Assembly (NCBI RefSeq): GCF_025753795.1
Contig: NZ_JAOWPS010000001.1
Span: 1,364,001 to 1,428,000 of the forward strand
From: Mesorhizobium sp. YC-39
GTDB taxonomy: Bacteria; Pseudomonadota; Alphaproteobacteria; Rhizobiales; Rhizobiaceae
Reading direction: 5' to 3'
DNA length: 64,000 bases
Shown here: piece by piece, positions 33,944 to 44,029 of the stretch
How positions within the stretch are numbered: position 1 is the stretch's first letter
Layout of the letters: each line of letters begins with the position of its first letter
Position numbers and translations under genes: made by a program
Notes under the pieces: generated by a model
What the model saw: the letters and a program-made list of their open reading frames with translations, nothing else
Database searches by the model: none
Told to the model about the DNA's origin: nothing

Positions 33944-36130
33944 TCAATGATCGCGATCGTCATCGTCGTCCTCGGCGGTCTTGCCCTTGCCCTTCTTGTC
34001 GCGGGTCAAGCTCGATATGTCCTTGGCGTCGCGCAGCACGTCGGTCATGCGGCCAAGTGAGCCACCCTCGATACCGATCTCCTTCATCAGATTATCGATC
34101 ATCGGCGCCTGCACCCGGTAGCGCAGCGCCGAGTCGATCACCTCATCGGTGACGTTGCGGTTGCCGCCCGTGCCACCGTTGATGCCATCGACATGAAGTA
34201 TCTTGATGCCGTCGATCTTCTCCATCGGCTTAACGCTCTCGCGGATGATGCCCTCCATATGGTCGAGCAGCTTGCCGCGCAGGCGCCCGGCTCGCGCTTC
34301 ACTGGAAAGCAGGTTCTCGGCTTCGTTGAGCTGGCGATGGCCAGCAGCATCGACCTCATAGCGCTGGGCTGCGGCAAGGGCGTGGATTTTCTCCGATTCC
34401 GCGGCCGCGACGGCGGCAATCTTCTGCGCTTCGGCAAGGCTCTTTGCCGCCTTCATCTCGGCATCGGCGGCAGCGGTTATGCGCAAGGCCTCGCGCTCGG
34501 CCTCGCGCTGCGCGCCGATCAGGTCGGTCAATTTGCGGCGCTCGGCGATCTCGCGTTCGCGAGCAGTGAAGGCCTGTTCTTCCGCCTGGACCGCCTTGGC
34601 GCGCACAGCTTCCGAAGCTGCGATCGCGGAAGAGCGCTCCTGCGTCTTCTTGGCGATGTCGATGGCCTTCTGGATTTCCGCGATCTCGATCTTCTGGTCG
34701 CGATCGACGCCAAGCTGGCGGATGTCGCGATCCTTGATCAAGCGGGCTTCCTCGATGCCGCGCTCGGTGGTGATGCGGGCACGCTCGACCTCCTCGCTGG
34801 CCGAAATCTCGGCCTCCTCGAAGGCCTGCCGCTTGGCAATCTGCAGCGCCTCGAGATGCCGCTCGCGTTCAATGCGAACCTCGTCGACGGCGCGATCCTG
34901 CGCAATGCGTGCCGTCTCGGTCGCCTGGTTCTCGATGATTTCGGCACGGCGCTTTTCCGCCTCGGCCCTGGTTACCTCCAGCGCCTTTTCGGCCAGTGTG
35001 ATCTGGCGCTCAAGCTCGGCAATCTCGAGCACTTTCTTGCGTTCGATCTCGAGCTTGCTTTGCGCGCCTTCGCGCTCGATGCGGGCTTTCTCCAGCGACA
35101 ATTCGAGTGCGATCTGCTCGCGCTCGGTCAGCTCGCGCATCTTCATCTCGGTCTCGTCGAGCGAACGGCGCCGCGCAATCTCGCGACGCTGCGTATCTTC
35201 CTCGCTCTTGATCCGCTCCTCAGTGATGTTGCGCTCCTGGTTGAGCCTCGATTTTTCAACGGCTTCGCGCGACGAAAGCTGCGCCTGCTCGGATTCCTGG
35301 TCGCGCAGCGCGCGATCGATGGCGAGTTCCGAACGTTGCGCAGCGCGGCGTATCTCGACTTCCCGCTCCTGTTCGAGGCGCGCATATTCGGCATCGCGAT
35401 CGATTTCGAGCACCTTGCGTTGGGTGTCGAGATTCTGGTTGCGGATATCGACCAGCGTGCGCTGCTCGATCTCGTTGCGCATCCGGCGGCGGGTCTCGAT
35501 CGATTCCGTCAGCTGCGTCAGGCCTTCGGCATCGAAGGCGTTGGACGGATCGAAATATTCGAGGCTGGTCTGGTCTAGATCGACGATGGCAACGCTTTCC
35601 AGGTCAAGCCCATTGGCGGCGAGCGATTCCGACGCGAGGCTGCGCACTTTGGCGGCATAGTCGCCACGCAGCTCATGCATCTCTTCCAGAGTCATCTGGG
35701 CGGCGACCGTGCGCAGGGCGCCGGCAAACTTGCCTTCCAGCAGTTCGCGTAGGCTTTCCGGCTGTAGCGTGCGACGGCCCAGCGTCTGCGCGGCGGCCGC
35801 CACCAGTTCGCGACTGGCTCCGACCCGCACGAAGAATTCGGCGATCAGGTCGACGCGCATGCGGTTCCGGGTGATCAGTGCCAGCGCATCCTCGCGGCGT
35901 ACCTCGATACGCACGACATTCATGTTGACCGGGGTGATCTCGTGCAGCACCGGAATGACGAAGGCGCCGCCATTCACCACCACTTTTTCCCCCATGAAGC
36001 CGGTGCGCACGAACGCTGTTTCCTTGGTCGAACGGCGATAGAGCCAACGTAAGATGTAGACAGCGATCACCACGACGACCGCGGCAACGATCAGCCACAA
36101 CAGGAAAGCGCCAAAGGTCTGCGTGTCCAT
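33944..36130 (-). CDS. Flotillin/YqiK-type SPFH membrane protein
   Basis: The 728-residue protein has one N-terminal membrane helix (about 9-29, LLWLIVAAVVVVIAVYIL). An SPFH/band 7 domain follows to about 200, with EKVVVNGGAFVIPVLHEI near 48. A very long Glu/Arg/Ala coiled coil spans about 210-620, and an Asp-rich tail ends the protein. The plan is that of flotillins, which scaffold ordered membrane domains. No NfeD partner is next to it, although flotillins often have one. The start ATG is at 36130. Confidence 0.93.
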   Translation of the reverse strand: MDTQTFGAFLLWLIVAAVVVVIAVYILRWLYRRSTKETAFVRTGFMGEKVVVNGGAFVIPVLHEITPVNMNVVRIEVRREDALALITRNRMRVDLIAEFFVRVGASRELVAAAAQTLGRRTLQPESLRELLEGKFAGALRTVAAQMTLEEMHELRGDYAAKVRSLASESLAANGLDLESVAIVDLDQTSLEYFDPSNAFDAEGLTQLTESIETRRRMRNEIEQRTLVDIRNQNLDTQRKVLEIDRDAEYARLEQEREVEIRRAAQRSELAIDRALRDQESEQAQLSSREAVEKSRLNQERNITEERIKSEEDTQRREIARRRSLDETEMKMRELTEREQIALELSLEKARIEREGAQSKLEIERKKVLEIAELERQITLAEKALEVTRAEAEKRRAEIIENQATETARIAQDRAVDEVRIERERHLEALQIAKRQAFEEAEISASEEVERARITTERGIEEARLIKDRDIRQLGVDRDQKIEIAEIQKAIDIAKKTQERSSAIAASEAVRAKAVQAEEQAFTAREREIAERRKLTDLIGAQREAEREALRITAAADAEMKAAKSLAEAQKIAAVAAAESEKIHALAAAQRYEVDAAGHRQLNEAENLLSSEARAGRLRGKLLDHMEGIIRESVKPMEKIDGIKILHVDGINGGTGGNRNVTDEVIDSALRYRVQAPMIDNLMKEIGIEGGSLGRMTDVLRDAKDISSLTRDKKGKGKTAEDDDDDRDH

Positions 36131-36219
36131 GATCTATCCTCCCCAAGTCAATGCGGTCGGCGCGAGGCGACCGGTAGTATTTTCAATCATCCGCCCGTAG
36201 GGTGGCGAAGTCCAATTCT

Positions 36220-38445
36220 TCATGCCCGCCTCTGCAGCTTCGGCGTGATCGCGTGAAACGCGCTGATCACCGCGTCCACGAAAGGCGTTTCGTTGATATT
36301 CGCCCGCACCCGTTCGACATGGCGCAGCGGTGTTTGGCGCACCGTCTTCTCGATTGCCTCGAACAAGGCGTTGTCGGCATCGGGATCGTGAAAGGGTTGT
36401 CCCGGCGCATCAAGCATCGAGACGCCGCCTTCGGGTAACAGGAAACGCGCCGGGCCGTTCATGGCATTGAGCCGGGCGCCGATCCATTCGCCGAAGGCGC
36501 GGTTCTCGTCGCGTGTGGTGCGCATGAGCGTCACATTTGGATTGTGGATGACGAATTTGCGGCTGCGGAATTTCTCCGGCACGCTGTCGCGCGGACCGAA
36601 ATTGACCATGTCGAGCGCGCCGGTCGAACCGACATAGGGCAGTCCGGTGCGGATCGCCGCGCCGAAACGATCCTCCGTCGCCGGGAACACGCCGCCGACA
36701 ATCATGTCGGCCACCTCCGTGGTGGTCAGGTCGAGGAATGCCGACAGCAGTCGCGAGTCGCCAAGATTTTCCATGGCCCGCCCACCGATGCCGGTGGCGT
36801 GGAAGACGAGACAGTCATAGTCGGCTTCAAGCCGCCTGGTCACCGCCTGCACGGCGGGCGTCGTGACGCCGAACATGGTGATGCCGACGGCCGGCCTCGT
36901 CAGTTTGCGCTTTGCTTCCCACGTTTCGGCATTGGGCAGTTGCGCGACCATGCCGGCCATCGCATGGGCGGCATTGGACAGCACCTGTTCGGTGATCGAG
37001 TTTAGTCCCTGCACATCGGCGACCGAATGAAACATCATGATGTCGGCGCCGCCGACATATTTGGCGACGTCGCCGGCCGCCACCGTCGACACCATCAGCT
37101 TCGGAATGCCGACAGGCAGCACGCGCATGCCTGCTGTCGCCAGCGTCGTGCCGCCGGACCCGCCGGCCGAGACGACGCCGCCAATGCGCGGCTCGCGCTC
37201 GATCCAGCGCGCGAAGGCCTCCGCCATCGCGCTGACCGAGCCGCCGCGGTCATTGGTGAAGACCGCGGACGAGCCGCGCGCGTGCATGCCGGCCACCTGC
37301 ATGGCGGGCACATCAGCACTTGTCGGTTTTCCCGATGTCGACAAGTCGACGGTGCGGACAGGCAGGCCCAGCGACTTCAGCCGGTCGGCGATGAAGCGCA
37401 GTTCCTTGCCCTTGGTGTCAAAGGTGCCAGCGACAAGCACGGTCCTGCCGATGCGCTCGGAAAAGGGTATGGCGAAGACCTTCTTCAGATCATCCTGCGG
37501 CGCGGTCTTGTCGACCGCCGCCTGTCGCAGTTCGGTGACCGGCACGTTCCAGCGGTTGGGCAATTCGGTAACCGGGCGATAGACCCCATTTTGTGGCATC
37601 GGCTCGGCCGAACTGCCTACCATGCGGTCGACGCGATAAACTTCCGCCAGTTGTTCCTTTGCCTGCGCCGCTTCAGCCGGCGTGACGGGCGCCTCCTCGG
37701 CATGGCGTCCGACGCCGAGAAGCTGCTGCTGCAATTCGCGGTCGGCGGCCAGTGCCCTTGCGTCCATCATCCGGTTGATGCGGCCGTTGACCATGATGGC
37801 GACCTGGTTCGACACTGCCGTCGCCACGCCAATATTCTGCTCGATGACCAGCACCGCCATCTCGCCTTCTGCGGCAAGGTCGACCAACATCCGCTCGACC
37901 TGATCGACGATGATCGGCGCCAGTCCTTCCGTTGGCTCGTCCATGATCAAAAGCTTCGGATCGCCGAGCAGCGCGCGTGAAATGGCGAGCATTTGCTGTT
38001 CACCGCCGGAGAGTTGTGAGCCGCCATTGGCGCGGCGCTCGGCCAGGCGCGGAAAGGTCTGGTAGACCCGCTCGACCGTCCAGCGCGCATCGCGCCGGTT
38101 GCCGGCCGCAAGCCGCAGATGCTCGTCCACGGTCAGGCTCGGCCAGACGCGGCGACCTTGTGGCACATAGCCGACACCGAGGCGATGGATCTCGTGCGGT
38201 TCGAGGGCTGAGATCTCGCGGCCATCGACGCGGATCGAACCGGAACGCGCCCGCTTCAGGCCGACGATGGTGTTGCAGAGCGTCGACTTGCCCATGCCAT
38301 TGCGACCGACCACCGAAAGCACGCCGCTCTCCAGTGTCAGCGAGACGCCCTGCAGCGCATGGCTTTCGCCGTAGAAGACCTGCAAGTCCTCTATCCTCAG
38401 AATGGTCTTGGCCATTTTTCCGGCGAGGGCAGGGCGGTCAGCCAT
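36220..38445 (-). CDS. LivF-type ABC ATPase fused to Tm-1-like (UPF0261) domain
   Basis: ATG 38445, with GGAGG upstream, is preferred; it overlaps livG by 8 bp. Residues 1-240 are a branched-chain amino-acid type ABC ATPase: GRNGMGKST, LSGGEQQM and LLIMDEPTEGLAP. After a linker of about 75 residues, residues 320-741 are a complete UPF0261/Tm-1-like domain: TVLVAGTFDTKGKELRF, GGVVSAGGSGGTTLAT and FHATGIGGRAMENL. Tm-1 binds ATP and blocks viral replication in tomato; in bacteria the role is unknown. The fusion ties this domain to a specific transporter. The 741-residue length is three times a usual LivF. Confidence 0.9.
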   Translation of the reverse strand: MADRPALAGKMAKTILRIEDLQVFYGESHALQGVSLTLESGVLSVVGRNGMGKSTLCNTIVGLKRARSGSIRVDGREISALEPHEIHRLGVGYVPQGRRVWPSLTVDEHLRLAAGNRRDARWTVERVYQTFPRLAERRANGGSQLSGGEQQMLAISRALLGDPKLLIMDEPTEGLAPIIVDQVERMLVDLAAEGEMAVLVIEQNIGVATAVSNQVAIMVNGRINRMMDARALAADRELQQQLLGVGRHAEEAPVTPAEAAQAKEQLAEVYRVDRMVGSSAEPMPQNGVYRPVTELPNRWNVPVTELRQAAVDKTAPQDDLKKVFAIPFSERIGRTVLVAGTFDTKGKELRFIADRLKSLGLPVRTVDLSTSGKPTSADVPAMQVAGMHARGSSAVFTNDRGGSVSAMAEAFARWIEREPRIGGVVSAGGSGGTTLATAGMRVLPVGIPKLMVSTVAAGDVAKYVGGADIMMFHSVADVQGLNSITEQVLSNAAHAMAGMVAQLPNAETWEAKRKLTRPAVGITMFGVTTPAVQAVTRRLEADYDCLVFHATGIGGRAMENLGDSRLLSAFLDLTTTEVADMIVGGVFPATEDRFGAAIRTGLPYVGSTGALDMVNFGPRDSVPEKFRSRKFVIHNPNVTLMRTTRDENRAFGEWIGARLNAMNGPARFLLPEGGVSMLDAPGQPFHDPDADNALFEAIEKTVRQTPLRHVERVRANINETPFVDAVISAFHAITPKLQRRA

Positions 38446-39223
38446 GCTTGCCTCCGAGATAGATCTCCTGGACTTCCGGATCGGCTTCGATCTCCTGCGG
38501 GGTGCCTTCCTTGAACAGGCGGCCATTGTGCATCATCGACACATATTCCGACACGCGCAGGGCAACATCCAGATCGTGTTCGATGATGATGTAGCCGATG
38601 TGCTTGGGCAACGCGTTGAGGATGGCGACCAGGTCACGCCGCTCGGTCGGCGACAGGCCTGCCGCCGGTTCATCGAACAGGATGAAGCGCGGTGCACCGG
38701 CGAGTGCCAGTGCGATCTCCAACTGCCGTTGCTGCCCGTGGCTCAGCGTCGCCACCAGCGTGTCGCGATGGGTTTCCAGGTGCACGGCGTTCAGGATCGA
38801 CTCCGCCTGCGCCATGTTGACGTCGGCCGCTGCCGGGCGAAGCAGCGAAAACCGCCGGCGCGATACGCCGCGGCAGGCAAGGAAGATCGAGTCTCGGACG
38901 GACAGCCCCTTGAACAGTTGCGAGATCTGATACGTCCGCCGCAGGCCGCGCCGGATGCGCTCATGCGGTGGCAGGTCGGTGATATCCTCGCCGAAAAAGC
39001 GGATGCGCCCGGCGGTAGGCAGAAAGTCGCCGGTCACGGCGTTGAACAAGGTGGTCTTGCCGGCGCCGTTGGAGCCGAGGACCGCGCGCCGTTCGCCGGC
39101 CGCGATCCTCATATTGATGCCCGAGAGCGCCACCAGCGCCCCGAAATGCCGCGCCACGCCATCAAGCTCCAGCGCATAGGCGCCGGTGCTCTGGAGACGG
39201 TTTGCTGCGAAGCTTTCGGTCAC
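38438..39223 (-). CDS. LivG-type ABC transporter ATPase
   Basis: The 261-residue protein has Walker A GSNGAGKTT, the signature LSHGQQRQLEIALAL and Walker B FILFDEPAAGLSP. The C-terminal extension seen in LivG rather than LivF is also present. It powers the importer encoded by the neighbouring livH and livM-like genes. It overlaps the next gene by 8 bp and lies 25 bp after the binding-protein gene. Confidence 0.93.
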   Translation of the reverse strand: MTESFAANRLQSTGAYALELDGVARHFGALVALSGINMRIAAGERRAVLGSNGAGKTTLFNAVTGDFLPTAGRIRFFGEDITDLPPHERIRRGLRRTYQISQLFKGLSVRDSIFLACRGVSRRRFSLLRPAAADVNMAQAESILNAVHLETHRDTLVATLSHGQQRQLEIALALAGAPRFILFDEPAAGLSPTERRDLVAILNALPKHIGYIIIEHDLDVALRVSEYVSMMHNGRLFKEGTPQEIEADPEVQEIYLGGKHG

Positions 39224-39248
39224 TGGCGGCTACACTCGAAGTCCGATG

Positions 39249-40496
39249 TTACGGGCAGCTCGGATTGTCGCGGTTGACGGCGCCAAGCTTCATGAACTCG
39301 TCCTCCGGAATGCCAAGCGTTTGATTGACCTGCGGCACAACCTTGACCAACTTGTTCAAAAGCGTGCCGTCGGCCCCTTCGGTGACCTCGGTCAGGAAGA
39401 TATCGGCGATGGCGTTGCGGTTCTTGTCGAGCGACACCTTGCCGGTGGGCGTATCGAAGGACAGTTTCGACAGCGCATCGCGCAGTTTCTTGCCACCGTC
39501 GGAGACATCGCCGCCGACCTGGTCAAGACCGAGCAGCGTCGCCTTCATGTCGACATAGTAGCCATGGGCGAAGAGCGAGGGCGAGGGAAACGCGCCCGGC
39601 TGTTTTTTGTATGCCTCGACAAAGGCCTTCCATGCCGGTGCGTCATTGGTGTCGGCCGTCGGCCCGGCCGACGGCGTGCCCTTCAGCACGTCGCGCAGCT
39701 TGCCTTTCGAGGTCAGCACAGTCTGGTCGACGGTGATCGAGCCGCCAATCAGGGGGGCAGAGCCGCCGCCCTGCTGATATTGGGTCAGGAAGTTGACGGC
39801 GTCGGCGCCGCCAAGCGCGACATAGATCGCATCGACGTCTTCGGGGATGGCGGCGATCACGGAGGAAAAATCCTTGTTCCCGATCGGCACCCAGGACTTC
39901 GAAGGCACATGACCGCCGGCCTTGCAGAACTCGGCCATGAAGCCGAAGACCTGCGTGTAGGGGAATGAATAATCCTCGGCGACGGTGGCGACCTTCTTGT
40001 AGCCCTTTTCAGTGAACGCATACGTGCCGAGCCCGGCCATCCACTGGGCGCCGTCGGTCGAGAAGCGGAAGAAGTTCTCCGCCGGATCGCGCAATGTCGT
40101 GTCCTGCGCGGCCGACGTTCCGTTGATGAAGGTCACATCAGGCTGCGTCTTGGCGTAGTCCTTGACGGCGATGCCTTCGTCGCCCGAAAGCGGACCGACC
40201 AGCACCTTGACGCCGTCCTGCTCGACCAGCTTGCGCGCTGCGCGCACCGCACTGTCGGGGGAGGCGTCGGACGAACCCTTGACGATCTCGATCTTCTTGC
40301 CGGCGACCATGCCGTTCATTTCCGCAACCGCTGTCATCGCGCCGCGCTCGCTATCCTCGCCGAGCACGGTGAACGGTCCCTCGAAGGTGGCGAGCAGGCC
40401 GATCTTGATGGTGTCGTCGGCGGCGAGCGCCATGGAAGGGGCGGTCAGCCCCGTGAACAGAGCCAGTGCCAGCAATGTCCGTCTTTGCATCGTCAT
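39249..40496 (-). CDS. Periplasmic binding protein, branched-chain/amide type
   Basis: The 415-residue protein has a signal peptide (MQRRTLLALALFTGLTAPSMALA) and a type 1 periplasmic-binding fold: TIKIGLLATFEGPFTVLGED, GPLSGDEGIAVKDYA and FINGTSAAQDTT. It captures the substrate for the liv-type importer. The substrate cannot be read from sequence; hydrolase genes in the same run suggest a carboxylated, cyclic or aromatic-derived compound rather than leucine. Confidence 0.92.
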   Translation of the reverse strand: MTMQRRTLLALALFTGLTAPSMALAADDTIKIGLLATFEGPFTVLGEDSERGAMTAVAEMNGMVAGKKIEIVKGSSDASPDSAVRAARKLVEQDGVKVLVGPLSGDEGIAVKDYAKTQPDVTFINGTSAAQDTTLRDPAENFFRFSTDGAQWMAGLGTYAFTEKGYKKVATVAEDYSFPYTQVFGFMAEFCKAGGHVPSKSWVPIGNKDFSSVIAAIPEDVDAIYVALGGADAVNFLTQYQQGGGSAPLIGGSITVDQTVLTSKGKLRDVLKGTPSAGPTADTNDAPAWKAFVEAYKKQPGAFPSPSLFAHGYYVDMKATLLGLDQVGGDVSDGGKKLRDALSKLSFDTPTGKVSLDKNRNAIADIFLTEVTEGADGTLLNKLVKVVPQVNQTLGIPEDEFMKLGAVNRDNPSCP

Positions 40497-40549
40497 GATT
40501 TTTCCTCCCGTTGATTGACGTTTTGCAATGGTTCATTCCGTCCCGGCCG

Positions 40550-41578
40550 CTATGGGCCGGAACGCAAGGACTCCTGAGTGAGATGCGGCTTGATCTTCTC
40601 CCACAATCCAAGAATTCCATCCGGTGAGACGAAGACGATCACCAGAAACACCAGCCCGATCAGCGTGTTGAAACGCTCGGCGCCGACGATGTCGATGGCG
40701 AAGGTCTGCATCAGGACAACGACGAGTGCGCCTAGAAATGGTCCGATCGGATGGCGCAGGCCGCCGATGACAGCGATAATCAAGACGTCGATCGCCGCAT
40801 CGACGCCGATGGTGCCGGGCGAGACGCGGCCGTTGAACCAGACCAGCAGCACGCCTGCCAGCCCACCGACAAGGCCGGCCAGGAACCAGGCGAAGACCTT
40901 GTGCGCGGTCACATGATAACCGAGTGCACGCATCCGCCGCGGGTTGTCGCGGATTGCCTGCACGGTCATGCCGAAGGTCGAGCGGGCGCCGTAGAGTATG
41001 GCCGCATAGGAAAGCACGGCCGAGCCCAGGCATAGGTAGTAGAATGGCCTGGGATCGCGCCAGTTGACGCCCCAGAAGACCGGGGCGCGGATTCCTGTGT
41101 AGCCGGAATGGCCGTTGAAGATGGCGTAGTTCTGCTGAGCGAAATAGTAGGTGGCGGTGGCGATCGCCAGCGTGATCATGATGGTGTAGATGCCCTCGGT
41201 GCGCACCGAGATCCAGCCGATCAGCGCCGAGGCCAGTGCCGCCGCAAGAACGGCGAACGGCACGGCGAGCCACCACGGCCAGCCGAAGCCCAGGATATTC
41301 GAATTGTTGTTGCCGAGGATGGCGATGGCATAGGCGGCGATGCCGGCGACCGTGATCTGCGCCAGGCTGACCATGCCGCCATAGCCGGCGAGCATCATTA
41401 GCGACAGGCCGAGCATGCCGAAGATGAGGGAATAGCCGCCAATCTGCGTGAGGAAGAAATCCGAAGCCGCCAGCGGATAGAGGGCCAGCGCCACGGCGAG
41501 GATGATCTGCCCGGGGCCAAGCTTTTCCAGCCAATTCTGTTGCGACGTGGTGCTGTCGGCGGCGAGGGTCAGGCTCAT
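40550..41578 (-). CDS. LivM-type ABC transporter permease
   Basis: The ATG at 41578 overlaps the livH stop (ATGA, 41575-41578), so the far longer open frame upstream is not the gene. The 342-residue product has about nine to ten membrane helices and the LivM motif GVNWRDPRPFYYLCL, followed by RDNPRRMRALGY, which contacts the ATPase. It forms the channel with LivH. Confidence 0.93.
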   Translation of the reverse strand: MSLTLAADSTTSQQNWLEKLGPGQIILAVALALYPLAASDFFLTQIGGYSLIFGMLGLSLMMLAGYGGMVSLAQITVAGIAAYAIAILGNNNSNILGFGWPWWLAVPFAVLAAALASALIGWISVRTEGIYTIMITLAIATATYYFAQQNYAIFNGHSGYTGIRAPVFWGVNWRDPRPFYYLCLGSAVLSYAAILYGARSTFGMTVQAIRDNPRRMRALGYHVTAHKVFAWFLAGLVGGLAGVLLVWFNGRVSPGTIGVDAAIDVLIIAVIGGLRHPIGPFLGALVVVLMQTFAIDIVGAERFNTLIGLVFLVIVFVSPDGILGLWEKIKPHLTQESLRSGP

Positions 41579-42639
41579 CGCGCTTTCCCCATGATGCCTT
41601 GCGGCCTGAGGGCCAGTGTCACCACCATGATGACGAAGGTGAGCACGATGCCGTAGGTCGGGAAATAGACAAGGCCGATCTGCTCCGCGAGGCCGATCAG
41701 CAGCGCGCCGATGGCAGCACCCGTGATCGAGCCCATGCCGCCGACAATGACGACGACGAGCGAGGCCAGGAGGTAGCGGACGTCTTCGCCGGGAGCGACC
41801 GAGAGCGCTGAGCCGCCGACGACCCCGGCAAAGCCGGCAAGGCCGGCGCCGACCGCAAAAACGATGGCAAACACCGCATGCACATTGACGCCCGAAGCCT
41901 GCAGCATGGCACGGTCGTCGACGCCTGCCCGGATCATCATGCCGACACGCGTCCGATGCAGCATCAGCCAGAGGCCGACGCCGATGACGATAGCGGCCGC
42001 CAGAACGACAAGGCGGTAGAGCGGATAGGTAAGGAAGACCGAGGCACCGTTCGACCGCACCGCGGTGATGATCGGCAAGGTCAAGGCGCCATCGAGCCAT
42101 TCCGGCGTCGCGATCTGATACGTGCCGCCGGCCCACACCGCCAGCATCAGGTCGGCGGCGACGATCGAGATGCCGATGCTGACAAGGGTCTGGCGAAGGT
42201 CATCGCCTTCCAGGCGACGGAAGACGAAGACCTGCATGGCGACGCCGACAATGGCGAGGGCGACAAACCCGGCGACGACGCCGAACAGCCAGTTGCCGGT
42301 CCGGTTGGTGACCTCGTAGCCGATATAGGCGCCGAGCAGATAGAGCGATCCATGCGCGAGATTGACGTTACGCATCAGGCCGAAAATCAGCGTGAAACCG
42401 CTGGCGACCAGGAAATACAGGCCGGCGAGAGTGATGCCGTTGAGAATGGCGCTGACGAATGCCTTTTTCGAGATCAGGATCGCGTTCAGCCAGTCCGGCC
42501 AGACGGCGAAGACCGGCCATGCCATGACGGCGGCGGCAAGCAGCCCGACGAGGCCCCATGCCTGCCCGCGTGTCATGCCGCCCGCCATCGATGACGAAGA
42601 TAGCTGGGACGACGATGATGGTTGGTCAAGAATACTCAT
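41575..42639 (-). CDS. LivH-type ABC transporter permease
   Basis: The ATG at 42639 overlaps the amidohydrolase stop (ATGA, 42636-42639). The 354-residue product starts with a Ser-rich leader (DQPSSSSQLSSSS) not usual for LivH, followed by eight or more membrane helices. It has the family blocks GFTLIFGLMRNVNLAHGSLYLLGAYIG, GVDDRAMLQASGV and GGMGSITGAAIGALLIG. Pairs with LivM. Confidence 0.93.
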   Translation of the reverse strand: MSILDQPSSSSQLSSSSMAGGMTRGQAWGLVGLLAAAVMAWPVFAVWPDWLNAILISKKAFVSAILNGITLAGLYFLVASGFTLIFGLMRNVNLAHGSLYLLGAYIGYEVTNRTGNWLFGVVAGFVALAIVGVAMQVFVFRRLEGDDLRQTLVSIGISIVAADLMLAVWAGGTYQIATPEWLDGALTLPIITAVRSNGASVFLTYPLYRLVVLAAAIVIGVGLWLMLHRTRVGMMIRAGVDDRAMLQASGVNVHAVFAIVFAVGAGLAGFAGVVGGSALSVAPGEDVRYLLASLVVVIVGGMGSITGAAIGALLIGLAEQIGLVYFPTYGIVLTFVIMVVTLALRPQGIMGKAR

Positions 42640-43976
42640 GCCGTGAGCCGCCGGCGCTGCTCGTTCATGCGCGGCGCCTTGTGGAACTTGCCGTCCTTCA
42701 TGATAGCGAGGATGCGGTTCTTGTCCTGGAGGATGCGCACGTCGGAGATCGGATCGCCGTCGATCAGCAGCAGATCGGCGAGATAACCTTCCTTGATCAT
42801 GCCAAGCTCGTCGCCCATGCCCATGATCTGGCCGCCCAACTTTGTTCCGGCCTGGATCGCTTCCATCGGCGAGTAACCGAGCATCTCGACGAATGTCTGG
42901 ATGTCCTTGGCATTGGTGCCTTGCGGCGTCCAGGCAAAACCATAGTCGCCGCCGATGCAGACCCGGATGCCGCGCCTGTGCATCTTCTTCATCGTTTCGA
43001 TGCACATTTCGAGCTCGCGCTCATACTCCAGCGACAGTGGCGATCCAGGCTTGATGCCCCATTGCTCGGCGTGGCGCGCGGTGTTGATCAGCCAGGCGAT
43101 GCCGGGTGCGACGAAATGCTTGTCCTTGGCCGCCTCCAACATATCGAGCGCTTCCTCGTCGGCGAACGAGGCGTGGTAGATATTCTGGATGCCGTGGCGG
43201 ATACACTGCTTGACCGAGCCGGACGAGCGCGCATGCGCCGACAGCACCTTGTTGCGGCAGCGTGCCTCCGAGGCTGCCATGGCGACCTCTTCTTCGGACA
43301 TAGGTGTTTCCTCGGCACCCATTCCCGTAATGGATTCGCCCGAAAGATTGAGCTTGATCGAATCGACGCCGTATTTGATCAGTTGCCGCACTGTGCGCCG
43401 AATTTCTTCCGGACCCGAGACGACAATGCCGAGGTTCAGGCCCTCATGCGGAATGTGCGATGGCGATGAATCGCCCAGGCCGCCCACCGTGGTGATCTCG
43501 GGTCCTGCTGCGAGGTAGCGTGGCCCGGGAAACCGCCCCTGGTTTATGAACTTCTTGCAGACCACGTCGAGCCTCGGCTTGGCTGCCGCAGCGCCTCGCC
43601 CCGCCGTAAAGCCTGCATCCAACACCAGCTTGGCCATCTCCATGGTGACCAGCATGTGCTCTTCGATCTCCATCATCTGGATCGGATCGATGCCAGGTGC
43701 ATTGTTCCAGGACAGGTGCAGATGTGCATCGATCATGCCGGGCATCAGCGTTGCGCCCATGCCGTCTATGATGGTGGTGCCCCCTGGTGCGCCGCCATAG
43801 GAAGACGAGGTCGACGACGAACTGAAGCGCGACGAACCCTTGGTGATCTGCTTGATGCGATTGCCCTGCACCAGCACCTCGCCGGTATAGGGATACTCGC
43901 CGGTGGCATCGAGAACACGCACATTGGTGAACAGCGTGCTGCCCGAACCGTTTCCGTTCCAGCCATCGTCTGCCAT
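42636..43976 (-). CDS. Amidohydrolase (imidazolonepropionase-like)
   Basis: The 446-residue protein belongs to the metal-dependent amidohydrolase superfamily. PGMIDAHLHLSWNN gives the first HxH metal ligands. LSAHARSSGSVKQCIRHGI and the histidine of NIYHASF supply the later ones, and CIGGDYGFAWTPQG the aspartate. It lacks a signal peptide, so it acts in the cytosol. An unusual Ser-rich insert (SSRFSSSSTSSSYGG, about 48-62) sits near the N-terminus. It overlaps livH by 4 bp, so its substrate is probably what the transporter imports. Confidence 0.9.
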   Translation of the reverse strand: MADDGWNGNGSGSTLFTNVRVLDATGEYPYTGEVLVQGNRIKQITKGSSRFSSSSTSSSYGGAPGGTTIIDGMGATLMPGMIDAHLHLSWNNAPGIDPIQMMEIEEHMLVTMEMAKLVLDAGFTAGRGAAAAKPRLDVVCKKFINQGRFPGPRYLAAGPEITTVGGLGDSSPSHIPHEGLNLGIVVSGPEEIRRTVRQLIKYGVDSIKLNLSGESITGMGAEETPMSEEEVAMAASEARCRNKVLSAHARSSGSVKQCIRHGIQNIYHASFADEEALDMLEAAKDKHFVAPGIAWLINTARHAEQWGIKPGSPLSLEYERELEMCIETMKKMHRRGIRVCIGGDYGFAWTPQGTNAKDIQTFVEMLGYSPMEAIQAGTKLGGQIMGMGDELGMIKEGYLADLLLIDGDPISDVRILQDKNRILAIMKDGKFHKAPRMNEQRRRLTA

Positions 43977-44029
43977 CAGAGACCTCCCAAACTGTCGGAC
44001 GCGTTGTTTTTACGCCCGAATTCCGATCC

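Noticed and set aside
34193..35578. Plus-strand frames opposite the flotillin gene
   Set aside because: They mirror the Glu/Arg coiled coil; the Leu/Phe- or Ser/Arg-rich products have no domain or ribosome site.
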